This document shows, one piece after another, positions 62,239-64,000 of a stretch of 64,000 nucleotides of DNA. Within the stretch, counting starts at the first letter, position 1. Each line of letters begins with the position of its first letter. A program made the position numbers and the translations under genes. The stretch is from Histoplasma ohiense (taxonomy: Eukaryota; Ascomycota; Eurotiomycetes; Onygenales; Ajellomycetaceae): positions 620,001-684,000 of the forward strand of contig JAEVHH010000002.1 in NCBI GenBank assembly GCA_017607445.1, written 5' to 3'. Under the pieces are notes generated by a model. That model was not told the origin of the DNA and did not search any database. It saw only the letters and a list, made by a program, of their open reading frames with translations.

Positions 62239-63850
62239 TGTGACCAATGGTGGAGACCAAGATGGTCAGGTTGGGAAATTAAATTAAATTAAAAATATCA
62301 AGTATATAGGATATGATCATAGATCATCAAACGATTGGCAGTGTCACTTCATAAACGAGTGACGAAAGAAACAGGAGAGAAGGACCTGAAGGGGAAACAT
62401 CAACATAGCAACAACCACATCTTTGACCCGCGAGAAATGGCCGTTTTTATACACCATTCTGAACCATGAGGAACGATGGGAAACCAATCGTCCATGATCA
62501 AGATGCCAAACCTTATCGGACATACAACCGTCGACGGGGGATCCCTCCGAAATATGACACTAGTGTAAGTGTGCCTGAGAGGCGTTCAGGAACAGGTCTA
62601 GTTGCTTGTCATAGCTTCGCGGCGTTCCAGGATTGGGTCGAGAAACCGACCTTCCCCCAGCCAGCATCATGCAATTTGGCGAGTGTTCCTTCACCAAAAG
62701 AGGCCCGGAACCCCCTCGTCCAGATCTATGAATCAAGATAGAAATAGCCGCAAGTTTGCAGCAGACATTGGAAAAGAGAGAGAACATTCTGAGTCTCTGA
62801 TAATGTGCCAGTTCCATGGAGTTTTGCTACTATCAGGCGTCAACCCATCGGTACTCAATTCCTGTTGTCCGTGGAAAAAAATAATCTCGAATGCATCCGA
62901 CAGCAATTGTTGTGCGACAAGCAATCGGCCCACATCTCCTCATGCAAGGATGTTTTGTTGACGAGAGGACAGAGTTTGCTCCTCCACCTCTGTTCCCTCC
63001 AGTGGTTGAAGCGAGGCTGAGACATCGCTCGGTGGCTCTCGCTCTCCGCCAATTAACACGGCGTTTTGCTGACCGGCTTGATGGCGGGCATTGGTGAACA
63101 AACGTATCCATGAGCTGGCTCTGCCACGTGTAGGATGTTCCCTTTTCTTTTCTGACTTATTCCCGCGTCACGACTCGCGAGAGAAATCCAAAGCCCCAGG
63201 TATCGCAGGCACGGACTGAAGGACGCTGAACAGCAGTAATAGATCATTGCTTGCGACGGGTTGCCTTCAAGCACACAGTCTTCGTTACTATCCACAGCCA
63301 AGCTAGATTGTTCGAGACATCAGTGGCTTGGAGCATACGGGGACGGAGGTTGAACAAGTTCCCACCAGCGACAGCCCCTGGAAGAACCGAACGTTTCCTT
63401 GAGCCTCCTGGAAACAACCGGGCTGAACCCAAATCCCACCGCCAAGATCCGGCGCGAGCAGACAGAAGCCCCGCGATTAGCTTCGATCTATTTTTGACGA
63501 AATTGCCCCAGCAGTTGAGCCACGTCGCACCTGTACGCAGTAGGCTGTTGCGCGATATGGCGCAAGGTTGCCATCATGGCTGTTGGGGACTTGAGGAGGA
63601 AGACCTCGGTCTTGTCAGAAGCAAATCAATGGCAAATCAGATGGCTGCTGGCTCGCTTAAAGAGCAGCGCTATTTTAGCGCAGCCAGATTTGAATAATTT
63701 TCTTCATTCCTTGGCCAGTTCGTTGGAGTTCGATCCAGCGAGGAATCATTCCACTGTGCTGTCAATTGTGACTAAGACTTGTATTTTGTTGGTCTCGATG
63801 TCTATCTAGAAAGGGTCCAGTCAGATGGACACTGCGATTGAAAAACTCAC
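62239..63850. other. Spacer upstream of the surface protein, no gene seen
   Basis: About 1.6 kb. The first 60 bases include an AAATT run near 62279-62295. The frame at about 63251-63697 (+) has no recognisable domain. The surface-protein promoter should lie immediately right of 62238. Confidence 0.5.
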
Positions 63851-64000
63851 AACTGGTTGGGAAGCTCTCCCCTTCCATTCCACAAATTGAGATGCTCGCC
63901 TACATTAGTCATGGTATTGAGAACCTTATCCGCGAGGCTTGCGATTATATCCCCGCCGACCCCGCCAGTGTCTGGCAACTCCAATGGTGCTGACTCTGAT
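63851..64000 (-). CDS. Possible internal exon of a gene running in from the right edge
   Basis: Reading leftward from the window end, one minus-strand frame stays open for about 50 codons, with a protein-like composition (DIIASLADKVLNTMTNVGEH). It ends at a GTGAGT donor-like sequence near 63848. A possible acceptor lies near 63805. No family is recognised and only a fragment is inside the window, so this is a weak call. Confidence 0.3.

Noticed and set aside
63251..63697. Open frame of 148 codons on the plus strand
   Set aside because: No recognisable motif, and it starts at a non-ATG codon.

Overview
The window looks like nuclear DNA of a filamentous ascomycete. Genes are broken by short GT-AG introns, several with a CTAAC-type branch site just before the acceptor. 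Families typical of Pezizomycotina are present: DUF1996, Zn(II)2Cys6 plus fungal_trans, LaeA/UMTA-type methyltransferase, QDE-2-type Argonaute. The A-, T-, CT- and GT-rich microsatellites and long AT-rich spacers would suit Eurotiomycetes, perhaps Onygenales; that placement is an inference. Fourteen protein-coding genes were assembled exon by exon by reading across intron boundaries. Two of them (PTP 5' end, Argonaute exon 1 to 2) are incompletely resolved. A fifteenth, partial gene may enter at the right edge.

Layout. 1-1848: no gene seen. 1849-2605 (+): mitoribosomal protein mL54. 5414-7144 (+): secreted DUF1996 protein with a Pro/Asp repeat tail. 9607-11290 (+): protein tyrosine phosphatase. 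12585-13411 (-): VanZ-like membrane protein, head to head with 14048-17867 (+), SAGA subunit Spt7. 20330-21404 (+): aminoglycoside-phosphotransferase-like protein. 21923-25448 (+): Sro7/Lgl. 26122-27325 (-): histone chaperone Asf1, head to head with 27911-31524 (+), cleavage factor Rna14. 33966-37984 (+): Argonaute. 38616-40399 (-): Tan1, head to head with 41159-43209 (+), pyruvate decarboxylase. 45168-49118 (-): Zn2Cys6 regulator. 52620-54524 (-): LaeA/UMTA-like methyltransferase. 57436-59260 (+): sugar transporter. 60057-62238 (-): GPI-type surface protein made mostly of about 42 copies of an EPTPTDYPV repeat.

Two styles of chromosome are visible. From about 12.5 to 43 kb most genes are conserved housekeeping genes (chromatin, RNA processing, secretion, tRNA modification, metabolism), often in divergent pairs sharing 0.6-0.8 kb promoters. 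From about 43 kb to the right end the spacing grows to 2-3.5 kb and low-complexity DNA is dense. The genes there (regulator, methyltransferase, transporter, repeat surface protein) look accessory. The most unusual object is the repeat surface protein. Its repeat peptide is nearly invariant while its codons come in three synonymous flavours.
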